Shown: positions 31,468 through 41,337, numbered from the stretch's first letter. The stretch: DNA of 64,000 nt from Nocardioides sp. T2.26MG-1 (GCF_950101795.1 NZ_CATNLZ010000012.1:248001-312000); one strand, 5' to 3'. Notes: a model not told the origin generated them from the sequence alone. Made by a program: numbers and translations.

Positions 31468-32324
31468 CCCGGGCCGCCTCGGAGTCGGGGAACATCTTGT
31501 CGAAGCGGTGGAACAGCCAGTCGCTGACGCGCGGCGCCAGGATGTTGACCAGCTCGCCGACGTCGCCGGCGCGGGTGTTTGACGGTCACCGGGCGGTCCT
31601 CGAGCGCGCGCAGCACGCGGGCGGCCGCCCGCTCCGGGCTGGCGCCGCGACCGGCGTACGCCTCGGTCGGCGCCGACATCGCGGTGCGGATCAGCGAGAA
31701 CCGGATGTTGGTGAACGTGACGCCGTCGCCGTAGGTCTCGCGGCCGGCGATCCGGCTCCACGTGTCCAGCGCGGACTTGGAGGCGAGGTAGGCGCTGAAC
31801 TTCGGCGCCTTCATCTGCACGCCCCAGCTCAGCACGTTGACGACGTGCCCGAAGCCCTGCGCGCGCATCGCGGGCAGCAGGCCCATCGTCAGCCGCACCG
31901 GGCCGAAGTAGTTGATCGCCATCGTGCGCTCGAAGTCGTGGAACCGGTCCTGGGTCAGCTCCAACGAGCGGCGGATCGACCGGCCCGCGTTGTTGACCAG
32001 GTAGTCGACCGCACCGTGCTCCTCGAGCGCCCGGGCGACGAGCGCGTCGACGGCGTCGCCGTCGGTCAGGTCGCAGGAGTACGCCGCCGCACGGCCGCCC
32101 GCGTCCTCGATCGCGCGACGGACCCGGTCGAGCTCGTCGGCGCGGCGCGCGACCAGCAGCACGGTCGCGCCGGCACGGCCGACCGCGAGCGCCGTGGCCT
32201 CGCCGATGCCCGAGGACGCGCCGGTGACCAGCACGGTCCGGCCGGCCAGCGGGCTGGGCAGGCCGAGCGGGCGGCCGACGATCCGGCGTATCCGCGCGAC
32301 GGGTGACTGGAGGAGCAGGGCCAT
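31433..32324 (-). pseudogene. short-chain dehydrogenase, frameshifted near the 3' end
   Basis: The 5' part reads as a classical SDR: NAD(P) site VTGASSGIGEATAL at about 32-45, the NNAG motif, and catalytic Tyr-Lys in AYLASK, with the Ser position reading VLSWGVQ. At about 31570-31580 the frame switches: after RPVTV the main frame degenerates into Arg-rich sequence. A one-base shift restores a plausible end containing DVGELVNILAPRVSDW and LFHRFDKMFPDSEA, stopping at 31433. The restored residues look like the usual membrane-associated SDR tail. Either a true one-base insertion in a TTT run (31575 region) or a sequencing error explains it. The start overlaps the amidase stop by one base. Confidence 0.75.
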
Positions 32325-33733
32325 CAGCGTGCGTCCCCGGCGAGCAGCGGCCAGGGCCGGGCCGCCTCGAGCTGGGCGGACAGCGAGAACAGCGTGACCT
32401 CGTCGTCGGTCCGCCCGACCAGCTGCACCGCGACCGGCAGCCCGTCGGCCGCGACACCGCAGGGCACCGACGCGGCGGGGTTGCCCGCGACGTTCCAGAT
32501 CGCGGCGTAGCTGATCGCCGGCATCGAGCGCAGCGACGCCCGCACGGTGCCGACGCCATCGAGCCGGCCGACCGGTGGCGGCCGGTGCGCGATCGCGGGG
32601 GTGAGCAGCACGTCGAGTCCTTGGGGGCCCTGGAAGACCCGGTTGGCCTTGGCGGAGACCTGCTCGGTGACGCGCAGGGCCCGGTCGATGACCTTGGGCG
32701 TCACCCAGGAGCCGAGCCGGTAGGTCTCGCGGGTGCGCCGCTCGAGCCGCTCGAAGTGCTCGACCTGGTCGGCCTCGGCGCGGATGCCGGCGAAGAACTG
32801 GGGCACGAACGCCGCCGTCGGATCGGGGTAGCGCGGGTCGACCTCGCGGACGTCGTGGCCGAGGTCGGCGAGCAGCCGGGCGGTGTCCTCGACCGCGCGC
32901 ACGTGCACCGGGTCTGGGCGCACCCCGAGGGTCACCGGCTTGGTCGACCAGCCGAGGCGCAGGCGCCCCGGCTCGCGCCGGGCGGCGGCCACGAACGGCT
33001 CGTCGCCGCCGGCGGTGTAGAGGTCGCCCTCGACGTTGCCGCGGATCGCGTCGTACACCAGCGCGCTGTCCACCACGCTGCGGGTGAGCGGTCCGGCGGT
33101 GCCGAGCGCCCACCACAGGTGCGGGTGCGGCGCCGTGGTCACCCGGCCTCGCTGCGGCTTGAGCCCGAAGAGCCCGCAGCTCGCGCTCGGGATCCGGATC
33201 GAGCCGCCGCCGTCGCCGCCCAGGCCGGCCGGGACCATCCCGGCCGCGACCGCGGCCGCGGTGCCACCACTGGAGCCGCCGGGCGTGCGGGACGGGTCCC
33301 AGGGGTTGCGGGTCACGCCGCGCGAGGAGGACTCGGTGAACGGGAACGCGCCGAACTCCGGCATGGTCGTCTTCGCGACGATCACCGCACCGGCCGCGCG
33401 GAGGCGGCGTACGACCTCGGCGTCGGCGGCGGCCGGGGTCGAGTTGGCGTCGCCACCGAACGTCGTGACCGTGCCGGCGACGTCGATCTCCTCCTTGATC
33501 ACGAGGGGTACGCCGTGCAGCGGCCCGGCGGGTTCGCCGGCCGCGAGCGCCGCGTCGCGCTCCTGCGCCTCGGCGATCGCCTCGTCGACGAGCAGCCGGG
33601 AGATCGCGTTGAGCGCGCGGTCGCGCTGGTCGATGCGGCCCAGCGCCTGCTCGACCACGCCCCGGGCGGAGATCTCTCCCTCGGTCACCAGTCGTGCTGT
33701 CTCGGCCACTCCGGCGCGCGCAAGGTCCGTCAC
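32324..33733 (-). CDS. amidase-signature-family hydrolase
   Basis: This 469-residue amidase has the Ser-cisSer-Lys triad context: Lys in PLVIKEEID, the Ser-rich loop RTPGGSSGGTAAAVAAG, and the nucleophile loop GGDGGGSIRIPSASCG. The family hydrolyses amides of small acids, acylated amines or Glu-tRNA intermediates. GatA is unlikely because no gatC/gatB genes are nearby. The GTG at 33733 begins VTDLARAGVAETARLV; upstream codons are intergenic in composition. Coupled to the downstream SDR by a one-base overlap. Substrate unknown. Confidence 0.88.
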   Translation of the reverse strand: MTDLARAGVAETARLVTEGEISARGVVEQALGRIDQRDRALNAISRLLVDEAIAEAQERDAALAAGEPAGPLHGVPLVIKEEIDVAGTVTTFGGDANSTPAAADAEVVRRLRAAGAVIVAKTTMPEFGAFPFTESSSRGVTRNPWDPSRTPGGSSGGTAAAVAAGMVPAGLGGDGGGSIRIPSASCGLFGLKPQRGRVTTAPHPHLWWALGTAGPLTRSVVDSALVYDAIRGNVEGDLYTAGGDEPFVAAARREPGRLRLGWSTKPVTLGVRPDPVHVRAVEDTARLLADLGHDVREVDPRYPDPTAAFVPQFFAGIRAEADQVEHFERLERRTRETYRLGSWVTPKVIDRALRVTEQVSAKANRVFQGPQGLDVLLTPAIAHRPPPVGRLDGVGTVRASLRSMPAISYAAIWNVAGNPAASVPCGVAADGLPVAVQLVGRTDDEVTLFSLSAQLEAARPWPLLAGDAR

Positions 33734-33862
33734 AGCACCGGAGGCTAGCGGCTCCCGGGACGCGAGGCGGTGGGAGCAAGCGGACACACCGTCCGTCTGA
33801 CGTCGTGGGCCGGTGCGCCATCCCCGGCCTGCCGGCACCCGGCGACGGGTCAGCGCGATCGG

Positions 33863-34903
33863 CTACATGTCGACGCCGATGAACACCGGGTCGCCGCCCT
33901 TCGTGGTCAGCGGACCCAGCAGCGCGCAGTGCCCGGAGGGCACCTCGCAGTCGTACACCCGGGCGGGGTGCCCGTAGACGGCCGCCAGGACCGAGCCGTC
34001 GGTGTCGATCGCGAAGAACGTCGCCTTCTGGTCCAGCACGATCGGGGCGCCGCCGTCGGTCGACTCCAGGCGGCTCGACCAGCCCAGGACGTGACCGCCG
34101 TCGTAGGTGAGCTGGGCGTCGATCGCGCCCTTCACCAGGCGGTACGCCGAGGCGCCCGGGCCGGTCGGTCGCGGCCCGTCGTACAGCAGGACGCCGTTGC
34201 GGACGTCGGCGACCCGGGTCTGCGGGCCGGCGACCTCCTCGACCCGGTCGGCAACCGTGTCCCACACCGTGGTGCCGGCGTCGGTGCGCAGGAACACCAT
34301 GCGGTCGTCGATCGCGTCGACGACGGTCCCGCTGGGCACGCTGCGGCTGGCCAGGAGCTCACCGCTGTCGAGGTCGCGGACCCGCACCACGAGGTCGCCG
34401 TCGAGGACAGCGCCGTACGCCGTGACCGCGCCGGTCGAGTCGACCTTGGCCGTCGGGTGCTGGCCGGTGCGGGCGGCGTCGGGCTCGAGGTCGGTGACGT
34501 CGCCCGACTCCGCGAGGAGCCGCGGCACGCCGTGGGCGTAGAACAGCACCCCCGCCGGGGTCGCCATGGCGTCCGTGTCGAGGTACTCCAGCCGGTCGGC
34601 GGGGAACTCCCGGCCACCGAGGTGGATGACGTACCCGGGGTCGGCGTACGCGCGCAGCCCCTGGCTGAAGTCGAGCGGGCCGACCGGGTCGATCCCCCGC
34701 TCACCACCATCGCTCCCGCCACCGCCGAGCGCGAGCACGCCCACGACGACGGCCGCCACCGTCACCGCGGCCAACCCGGCGACGGCTCCCTGCCGGCCGC
34801 GCCGCAGCCGCCGGCCGCGACCGCGCACCGCGTCGAGGTCTCCGACCGGCGGCGTGAGGTGGTCGAGGCGCTCGTGCAGGACGTCGCGCAGGTCGGTGCT
34901 CAT
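33863..34903 (-). CDS. single-pass membrane protein, probable sigma-factor partner
   Basis: This 346-residue protein has an N-terminal cytoplasmic ~40 residues (DLRDVLHERLDHLTPPVGDLDAVRGRGRRLRRGRQ), one membrane helix (GAVAGLAAVTVAAVVVGVLAL) and a large extracytoplasmic domain of beta-propeller-like repeats (DGDLVVRVRDLDSGELL; TTVWDTVADRVEEV). It follows an ECF sigma gene with overlapping stop and start (TGATG). This SigE-70 type arrangement usually encodes a membrane regulator or anti-sigma-like protein. No zinc-binding HxxxCxxC motif is present, so anti-sigma function is inference. Confidence 0.75.
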   Translation of the reverse strand: MSTDLRDVLHERLDHLTPPVGDLDAVRGRGRRLRRGRQGAVAGLAAVTVAAVVVGVLALGGGGSDGGERGIDPVGPLDFSQGLRAYADPGYVIHLGGREFPADRLEYLDTDAMATPAGVLFYAHGVPRLLAESGDVTDLEPDAARTGQHPTAKVDSTGAVTAYGAVLDGDLVVRVRDLDSGELLASRSVPSGTVVDAIDDRMVFLRTDAGTTVWDTVADRVEEVAGPQTRVADVRNGVLLYDGPRPTGPGASAYRLVKGAIDAQLTYDGGHVLGWSSRLESTDGGAPIVLDQKATFFAIDTDGSVLAAVYGHPARVYDCEVPSGHCALLGPLTTKGGDPVFIGVDM

Positions 34904-35454
34904 CACTGGTCTCCCTGGAGGGCGTCCGCCGAGCGGCGGAGGTTGGTGAGGGCGGCGGACGCCTGCGACTTCACGGTCCCGCGGCTGCAGCCGAGCACGT
35001 CGGCGATCTGCTCCTCGGAGAGGTCCTCGTAGTAGCGCAGCACCACGACGGCGCGCTGCCGCACCGGCAGGCCGAGCACCGCGGACCAGACCGCGTCGCG
35101 CTCGACCAGGCCCAGCTCGGGGCCGTCGTGGCTGCCGGGCGGCTCGGTGTCCGCCTGGGGCCGCTCACGCTTCCACCAGCCCCCGCGGCGGGTGCCGAGG
35201 ATCTCGTTGACCACCATCCGGCGCACGTACGCCTCGGGGTGGTCGGTGGAGCTCACGTGCCCCCAGCGCGCGAACGCGCGGGCATACGCCGCCTGCAGCG
35301 CGTCCTCGGCCGAGCCCGCGTCGCCGGCGACGGCGTACGCCGTGCGGAACAGCCGCGGCCACGTGGCCCGGAAGAACTCGTCGAACCCTTCCGGCCCGTC
35401 CGTCACCGATGCCTCCGAGGTCCCCGCGTCGGCCCGAGCCGCAAGTGCGTCCAT
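34903..35454 (-). CDS. ECF sigma factor (SigE-70 type)
   Basis: This 183-residue sigma factor has region 2 (FDEFFRATWPRLFRTAYAVAGDAGSAEDALQAAYARAFARW) and region 4 (LPVRQRAVVVLRYYEDLSEEQIADVLGCSRGTVKSQASAAL). The ATG at 35454 has a GGAGGG ribosome-binding site. It forms an operon with the membrane protein downstream, which probably controls it. It resembles the large group of actinobacterial SigE-family factors with poorly known stimuli. Confidence 0.92.
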   Translation of the reverse strand: MDALAARADAGTSEASVTDGPEGFDEFFRATWPRLFRTAYAVAGDAGSAEDALQAAYARAFARWGHVSSTDHPEAYVRRMVVNEILGTRRGGWWKRERPQADTEPPGSHDGPELGLVERDAVWSAVLGLPVRQRAVVVLRYYEDLSEEQIADVLGCSRGTVKSQASAALTNLRRSADALQGDQ

Positions 35455-35507
35455 ACCCTCCAGATGCACCGGGGGCGGTCGCCGGTTGTCCCAGGCGCCG
35501 ATCTGTC

Positions 35508-38500
35508 TCAGCCGGTCGCCAGCAGCCCCCGCACCACCCGCAGCCCGACCGAGAGCCGCGCGAGGTCGGCGGCGTCGTCGGCGCAGATCTCCTCGAGCGT
35601 CGCGGCCGCCCGCGACACCATCACCTCGTCGTCCTCCTCCCAGGCGGCGATCCGCACCGGTGCGGGGTCGTCCGGGGACGTGCTCGCCAGCACCTGGGCG
35701 GTCAGCTGGGTGTGCACGTCGTGGAGGTCGTCGCGCAGCGACGCCCGGGCCATGGTCTGCCAGCGGTCGTCGCGCGGCAGGCCGAGGATCCGGTGCACGA
35801 GCGCCGAGAGCCCGAGCCGCTCCCCCAGCGCGAAGTGCACCCGGGCCACGTCCGTCGGCTCCAGCGACGCCCGAGCCGCGACCTCGACGACACCGAGCAG
35901 CGTGTACGCCGGCGGGAGCACCGCCACGCGGCTCGCGAGGTCCGCGGAGACACCCTCGGCCTCGAGGCGCGCGCGCCGATCCTGGTACGCCGCGAGCTCG
36001 CGGCCGGTCATCAGGTCGGGCAGCTGCGCCATGGTCTTCTGGACCGGGCCGGAGAACTGGTCGACGGTCCGCTGGCTGTCCAGCGGCGGGCGCCGGTTGT
36101 TGACCAGCCAGCGCGAGGCCCGCTCCACGAGCGTGCGCATCTCCAGGCGCATCCGGGTCTGCACGGCGGCGTCGAGCTGGTTGTCCAGGGAGGCCAGCTC
36201 CTCACGCAGCGGCAGCGAGCCGAAGATCTCGCGGGCCACGAAGTTGGCCCGGGTCAGCTCCGCCCCGGTCGCCCCGGTCTCGCCCGACAGCCGCGGCCAG
36301 AACGTGATGCCGGCGCCGTTGACCAGGTCGTTGACGACCTGGGTGACGATGATCTCGCGGCGCAGCGGGTGCTGGTGGATCTGCGGCCCGAAGCCCTTCT
36401 GGACCTGCCGCGGGAAGTAGAGCCGCAGGTCCTGGTCGCAGTAGGGGTCGTCGGGCAGGTCGGAGGCGAGCAGCTCCTCGGCCAGCGCGATCTTGGTCCA
36501 GGCGAGCAGCACGGAGTGCTCCGGCGTGGTCAGCCCGGCACCCCGGTCGAGCCGGCGGCGCACCTCCCGGCTGTCCGGCAGGCCCTCGAGCTTGCGGCTG
36601 ATCAGGCCGTCGTGCTCGAGCTTGCGCATCCAGTCCTCGTGGACGTGCAGCATCGGCCCGCTGTTGGCGGCCGCGTTGGCGAGCGCGAGGTTCTGCTCGT
36701 AGTTGTCGCGCAGGACCAGGTGGGCGACCTCGTCGGTCATCTGCGCGAGCAGCGTGTTGCGCTGCTCCTCGGTGAGGTCTCCGGCCTTGACGACCCGGTC
36801 GAGCAGGATCTTGAGGTTCACCTCGTGGTCGGAGGTGTCGACACCGGCGGAGTTGTCGATGAAGTCGGTGTTGATCCGGCCGCCGATCCCGCTGTCGGCG
36901 CCGCTCGGCCCGCCCTCCTGGGCGTACTCGATGCGGCCGAGCTGGGTGAAGCCGAGGTTGCCGCCCTCGCCGACGCAGCGGGCCCGCAGCTCGCGGCCGT
37001 CGACACGGATGCCGTCGTTGGCCTTGTCGCCGGCGTCGGCGTTGGTCTCGGTGGACGCCTTCACGTAGGTGCCGATGCCGCCGTTCCAGAGCAGGTCGAC
37101 CGGCGCGAGCAGGATCGCCCGCATCAGCTCGGCGGGGGTCATCGACTCCACGCCGGCGGCGATGCCGAGGGCGTGGCGCACCGCGTCGTTGAGCGGGATC
37201 TTCTTCAGCGTGCGTGGGAAGACCCCGCCGCCCTCGGAGATCAGCGAGCGGTCGTAGTCCTGCCAGCTCGAGCGCGGCAGCTCGAACAGCCGCTTGCGCT
37301 CGGCGTACGACGTCGCCGCGTCGGGAGTCGGGTCGAGGAAGATGTCGCGGTGGTCGAAGGCCGCCACCAGCCGGGTGTGCTCGGAGCAGAGCATGCCGTT
37401 GCCGAACACGTCGCCGGACATGTCGCCGATGCCGACGCAGGTGAAGTCCTCGGTCTGGCAGTCGATGCCGCGCTCGCGGAAGTGGCGCTGGACCGCGACC
37501 CACGCGCCGCGGGCCGTGATGCCCATCGCCTTGTGGTCGTAGCCCACCGAGCCACCGCTCGCGAACGCGTCACCGAGCCAGAAGCCGTAGTCCTTGGCCA
37601 CGCCGTTGGCGATGTCGGAGAACGTCGCGGTGCCCTTGTCGGCGGCCACCACCAGGTAGGAGTCGTCGCCGTCGTGGCGCACGACCTGCTCCGGGGGCAC
37701 CGTCCGGCCGTCGACGAGGTTGTCGGTGATGTCGAGCAGCCCGGAGATGAACGTCTTGTAGCAGGCGACGCCCTCGGCCAGCCAGGCGTCGCGATCCGAC
37801 GGGTCCGGGAGCTGCTTGCAGAAGAACCCGCCCTTCGCACCCACCGGCACGATCACGGTGTTCTTCACCATCTGCGCCTTGACCAGGCCCAGCACCTCGG
37901 TGCGGAAGTCGTCGCGCCGGTCCGACCAGCGCAGCCCGCCGCGGGCCACGGCGCCGAAGCGCAGGTGCACGCCCTCGACCCGCGGCGAGTACACGAAGAT
38001 CTCGAACCGCGGCCGCGGCTCGGGGAGGTCGGGGACGCCGGACGGGTCCAGCTTGAACGAGATGTAGGAGCGCACCCCGCCCTCGTGGGGCGTCTGGAAG
38101 TAGTTGGTGCGCAGCGTGGCCCGGATGTGCGCGAGGTAGGAGCGCAGGATCCGGTCGTGGTCGAGGCTGGCGACGTCGTCGAGGGCACGGACGATCTTCT
38201 CCTCCACGTCCGCGGCCCGGTCGCGGTCGGCGGACGGGTCGAAGCGGATCTCGAAGAGCAGCACCAGCAGTCGGGTGATGTCGACGTTGTTGCGCAGCGC
38301 CTCGTGGATGTAGTCGAGCGCGAACGGCGCATTGCCCTGCCGCATGTACTTCGCGTAGGCCCGCAGCACGGTCGCCTGGCGCCACGTGAGACCGGCGCCC
38401 AGGACCAGCGAGTTGAACCCGTCGATCTCGTTGTGGCCGTCCCAGACCGCCCGGATCGCGTCCTGGAAGAGCTCGCGCGAGTTGTCGGGCAGGGCCTTGT

Positions 38501-40409
38501 CGTAGCGCAGCCCGAACTCGTAGATGTACGTCGGCCGCTCCAGCCCGTCGAGCTCGTAGGGCCGCTCGTCGACCACCTCGACGCCCATCGAGGAGAGCAT
38601 CGGCAGCACCTCCGAGAGCGACAGCGGCGGCCCGATCCGGAACACCTTGAGCCGCGCCTGGCCCTGCCCGGCGTCCAGGTCCTGGTAGAGCGAGAGGTCG
38701 ATCGCGGCCCCGCCCTCCCCGACCGGCATCGCCTCGAGGCGGCCCAGGTCCATGGCCCCGATCCGGGGCCCGAAGTCCTCCTTGTAGGCCTCGGGGAACG
38801 AGTCCTCGTAGCGCCGGATCATCCAGGCGCCCAGCTCCTCGCCGTACTCCTCGACCACGGCGGTCACGAAGTCGTCGCGCCACGAGCGGGACGCGTCGGT
38901 GAGCCGCCGCTCCAGGTCGGCGGTCTCGACGTCGTGGATCGACGCCCCCTTGGGCGGGTGCACCACGAAGTGCACGCGGGCGGTCGTCGACTCGGTCAGC
39001 CGCACGGTGAACTCCACCGAGTCGCCGCCGAGGCTCTCGCGCAGGATCTCGGAGAACCGCTCGCGGACCGCGGTGTTGTAGCGGTCGCGGGGCAGGTAGA
39101 CGAGCACCGAGACGTAGCGCCCGTAGGTGTCGCGCCGGATGAACATCTTCAGCTGGCGACGCTCGCGCGCGTGCATCGCGGCCTCGGCCATCGGCGCGAG
39201 CTCGTCGACGGAGGTGTGGAACAGCTCGTCGCGCGGGTAGGTCTCGAGCGTGTCCATCAGGGCCTTGCCGTCGTGGCTCTGCGGCGAGAAGCCGATGCGC
39301 TTGAGGACGGCGGCGGCGCGGTCGCGCAGCATCGGGATCCGGGTCAGCGACTCGGTGTAGGCGGCGCTGGAGAACAGCCCGAGGAACCGGCGTTCGCCGA
39401 CCACCTCGCCGTTCTCGAACTTCTTCACGCCGACGTAGTCGAGGTACGCCGGGCGGTGCACCGTCGAGCGCGAGTTGGCCTTGGTGAGCACGAGGAGGGT
39501 CTTCTCCCGCGCCTTCGCGGCCGCCTGGGGCGGCAGCTTGCCCGAGGAGGTCGACATGTCCTGGTCGGGGCGCAGGATCCCGAGGCCGGTGCCCGGCACG
39601 CCGCGGAGGTGCTCGCCATCGTCCTGGAGCTGGAGCCGGTACTCGCGGTAGCCGAGGAACGTGAAGTGGTCCTCGGCGAGCCACTGGAGCAGGTCGCGCG
39701 CCTCGCGGGCCTCCTCGGGGTCGACCGCCTCGGGCGGCTCGACGGTCAGCTCGTGGACGATGTCGGCGACCTGGGCGTGCATCTTCGACCAGTCCTCGAC
39801 CGACTCGCGCACGTCGCGCAGCACCCGCTGGATCGCGTCCTCGATCTGCCCGACGTCATCGCCCTCGGGGACCCGGTCGATCTCGACGTGCATCCACGAC
39901 TCGCGGGCGAACTCGCGGCCGGACCAGCCCAGCTCCTCCGCGTCGTCGTCGACCGGACGCACCTCGCGCAGCGCGCCGGTGATGTCGCGGACGACGTCGA
40001 AGAGCGGGTGCACGACGACGTGCACGTCGCGGAGCTGGCGCGAGAGCTCCATGGTCAGGGAGTCCACGAGGAACGGCATGTCGTCGACCACGACCTCGAC
40101 GACCGAGCGCCGCGACGCCGACCATCCGTCGTCCACCGGACCGGGGGTGGACACCCGCACCCGGGCGGTGCCCTGGGGCCGCTGGCCCGCGAGCCGGTAG
40201 TGCGACAGGAAGGCGCCGTACAGGTCGGCGTCGGAGCGGTCCCCCACGTCCTCGGGCGCGACGTGGCGGTAGTAGGTCCGGATCAGCTCGGCGACGCTCG
40301 CGCGCGGCGGGTCGCCCGGATCGTCGGTGTCCCCCGACTGTTTCTGGGCCAGGGCGATCGCCCCGGCCAGCAGCTCGGACAGGTCCTGCTCACGCGTCGT
40401 CGTTGACAC
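35508..40409 (-). CDS. gdh: large NAD-dependent glutamate dehydrogenase
   Basis: This 1633-residue enzyme is of the 180-kDa NAD-GDH class (Streptomyces/Pseudomonas type) and converts glutamate to 2-oxoglutarate and ammonia in catabolism. The N-terminal half holds ACT-like regulatory segments (VVDDMPFLVDSLTMEL). The catalytic core near the middle shows GGLRWSDRRDDFRTE and QMVKNTVIVPVGAKGGF with the substrate lysines, followed by the Rossmann region (DKGTATFSDIANGVA, GSVGYDHKAMGITARG). The C-terminal helical domain is family-specific. GTG at 40409 is chosen because a strong promoter ends seven bases upstream, implying a leaderless message. P5C dehydrogenase nearby feeds glutamate to it. Confidence 0.95.
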   Translation of the reverse strand: MSTTTREQDLSELLAGAIALAQKQSGDTDDPGDPPRASVAELIRTYYRHVAPEDVGDRSDADLYGAFLSHYRLAGQRPQGTARVRVSTPGPVDDGWSASRRSVVEVVVDDMPFLVDSLTMELSRQLRDVHVVVHPLFDVVRDITGALREVRPVDDDAEELGWSGREFARESWMHVEIDRVPEGDDVGQIEDAIQRVLRDVRESVEDWSKMHAQVADIVHELTVEPPEAVDPEEAREARDLLQWLAEDHFTFLGYREYRLQLQDDGEHLRGVPGTGLGILRPDQDMSTSSGKLPPQAAAKAREKTLLVLTKANSRSTVHRPAYLDYVGVKKFENGEVVGERRFLGLFSSAAYTESLTRIPMLRDRAAAVLKRIGFSPQSHDGKALMDTLETYPRDELFHTSVDELAPMAEAAMHARERRQLKMFIRRDTYGRYVSVLVYLPRDRYNTAVRERFSEILRESLGGDSVEFTVRLTESTTARVHFVVHPPKGASIHDVETADLERRLTDASRSWRDDFVTAVVEEYGEELGAWMIRRYEDSFPEAYKEDFGPRIGAMDLGRLEAMPVGEGGAAIDLSLYQDLDAGQGQARLKVFRIGPPLSLSEVLPMLSSMGVEVVDERPYELDGLERPTYIYEFGLRYDKALPDNSRELFQDAIRAVWDGHNEIDGFNSLVLGAGLTWRQATVLRAYAKYMRQGNAPFALDYIHEALRNNVDITRLLVLLFEIRFDPSADRDRAADVEEKIVRALDDVASLDHDRILRSYLAHIRATLRTNYFQTPHEGGVRSYISFKLDPSGVPDLPEPRPRFEIFVYSPRVEGVHLRFGAVARGGLRWSDRRDDFRTEVLGLVKAQMVKNTVIVPVGAKGGFFCKQLPDPSDRDAWLAEGVACYKTFISGLLDITDNLVDGRTVPPEQVVRHDGDDSYLVVAADKGTATFSDIANGVAKDYGFWLGDAFASGGSVGYDHKAMGITARGAWVAVQRHFRERGIDCQTEDFTCVGIGDMSGDVFGNGMLCSEHTRLVAAFDHRDIFLDPTPDAATSYAERKRLFELPRSSWQDYDRSLISEGGGVFPRTLKKIPLNDAVRHALGIAAGVESMTPAELMRAILLAPVDLLWNGGIGTYVKASTETNADAGDKANDGIRVDGRELRARCVGEGGNLGFTQLGRIEYAQEGGPSGADSGIGGRINTDFIDNSAGVDTSDHEVNLKILLDRVVKAGDLTEEQRNTLLAQMTDEVAHLVLRDNYEQNLALANAAANSGPMLHVHEDWMRKLEHDGLISRKLEGLPDSREVRRRLDRGAGLTTPEHSVLLAWTKIALAEELLASDLPDDPYCDQDLRLYFPRQVQKGFGPQIHQHPLRREIIVTQVVNDLVNGAGITFWPRLSGETGATGAELTRANFVAREIFGSLPLREELASLDNQLDAAVQTRMRLEMRTLVERASRWLVNNRRPPLDSQRTVDQFSGPVQKTMAQLPDLMTGRELAAYQDRRARLEAEGVSADLASRVAVLPPAYTLLGVVEVAARASLEPTDVARVHFALGERLGLSALVHRILGLPRDDRWQTMARASLRDDLHDVHTQLTAQVLASTSPDDPAPVRIAAWEEDDEVMVSRAAATLEEICADDAADLARLSVGLRVVRGLLATG

Positions 40410-40416
40410 GGGACCG

Positions 40417-40445
40417 ACACTAGGACGCCACCGTCCTTCCACCAA
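40417..40445 (-). promoter_or_regulatory. promoter of gdh, predicted leaderless
   Basis: On the minus strand TTGGTG (40440-40445) and TAGTGT (40417-40422) are separated by 17 bp. The -10 ends seven bases before the GTG start at 40409, so transcription should begin at or next to the start codon. No ribosome-binding site is present, consistent with leaderless translation. Confidence 0.65.
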
Positions 40446-40493
40446 CTCCGGCCCCCGTTGATTCGGGACTTCTGGCAGTTGCTCGGCGCCGAC

Positions 40494-41297
40494 CTAGAGT
40501 TCGCTCCGCAGCCCCCACAGCAGCGGGTAGTACTGCACCGGCAGCCGGGAGCGGAGGTACGTCGAGCCGCTGGACCCCCCGGTGCCGGACTTGGCGCCGA
40601 TCATCCGCTCGACCATCACGACGTGGCGCGCCCGCCAGTGGGCGGCGAGCTCGTCGTGCTGCAGCAGCGCCTCGGACAGCGCCCAGACCACCGCGTAGCG
40701 GGACCGGTCGTGTGCGGCGGTGCGCAGCGACGCCGAGACCTCCTCGTCGGTGTCGGCCGGGAGGCCGAAGGAGCGCAGCATCGCGAGGAACGCGTCCCAG
40801 AGCGTCGGCTCGGCCAGGCGGGCGTCCAGCCGCTCCTTCTCCCCCGGCGTGATCCCACGGAAGCGCTTGAGGTACGCCGGGTCCTTGGCCCCGGAGAGGA
40901 ACTCCAGCTCGCGGAACTGCACCGACTGGAACCCGCTCGCCGGCGCCAGCCGCTGGCGGAACTCCAGGAAGTCCTGCGGCGTCATCGTCTCCAGCACGTC
41001 GACCTGCTGGACCAGCACCCGCTCGATCACGTGGACCCGGGTCAGCAGGTGCTGCGCCCACCACAGCCGCCCGCCGGCCTCGCCGCCGAGCATCGCGTCG
41101 CGCGCGGCCGACACCTCGTGGAGCAGCTGCTTGAACCACAGCTCGTAGACCTGGTGGATCGTGATGAACAGCAGCTCGTCGTGCGCCGGCGGGTCCGACT
41201 CCAGGTGCTGGGAGTCCAGCAGCTGCGGCAGCCGCAGGTAGCTCCCGTAGGTCAGCTGGGCGCCCTGCTCTCCGAAGGAGACGAAGTTCTCGCTCAT
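40494..41297 (-). CDS. kynA: tryptophan 2,3-dioxygenase
   Basis: This 267-residue haem dioxygenase opens the indole ring of tryptophan to N-formylkynurenine. Characteristic segments are LTYGSYLRLPQLLDSQ, HDELLFITIHQVYELWFKQ with the distal histidine, SGFQSVQFRELE and the proximal histidine region WRARHVVMVERMIGAKSGTGGSSG. The length fits bacterial TDO. The ATG at 41297 is preceded by TAGGGT seven bases upstream, another leaderless-type promoter. No kynureninase or formamidase gene is adjacent. Confidence 0.95.
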   Translation of the reverse strand: MSENFVSFGEQGAQLTYGSYLRLPQLLDSQHLESDPPAHDELLFITIHQVYELWFKQLLHEVSAARDAMLGGEAGGRLWWAQHLLTRVHVIERVLVQQVDVLETMTPQDFLEFRQRLAPASGFQSVQFRELEFLSGAKDPAYLKRFRGITPGEKERLDARLAEPTLWDAFLAMLRSFGLPADTDEEVSASLRTAAHDRSRYAVVWALSEALLQHDELAAHWRARHVVMVERMIGAKSGTGGSSGSTYLRSRLPVQYYPLLWGLRSEL

Positions 41298-41337
41298 GTC
41301 CCGCACCCTAGGGTCATCGCGGGAGGGGGCGTGCATC

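Noticed and set aside
30397..32559. A 720-codon minus-strand frame across the ECF42, VOC and SDR genes
   Set aside because: It is antisense to ECF42 and VOC. Its middle only shadows the SDR in another frame; the real SDR tail lies in the third frame.
35409..40406. A 1665-codon plus-strand frame opposite gdh
   Set aside because: It is the antisense shadow of the glutamate dehydrogenase gene, which has all family motifs.
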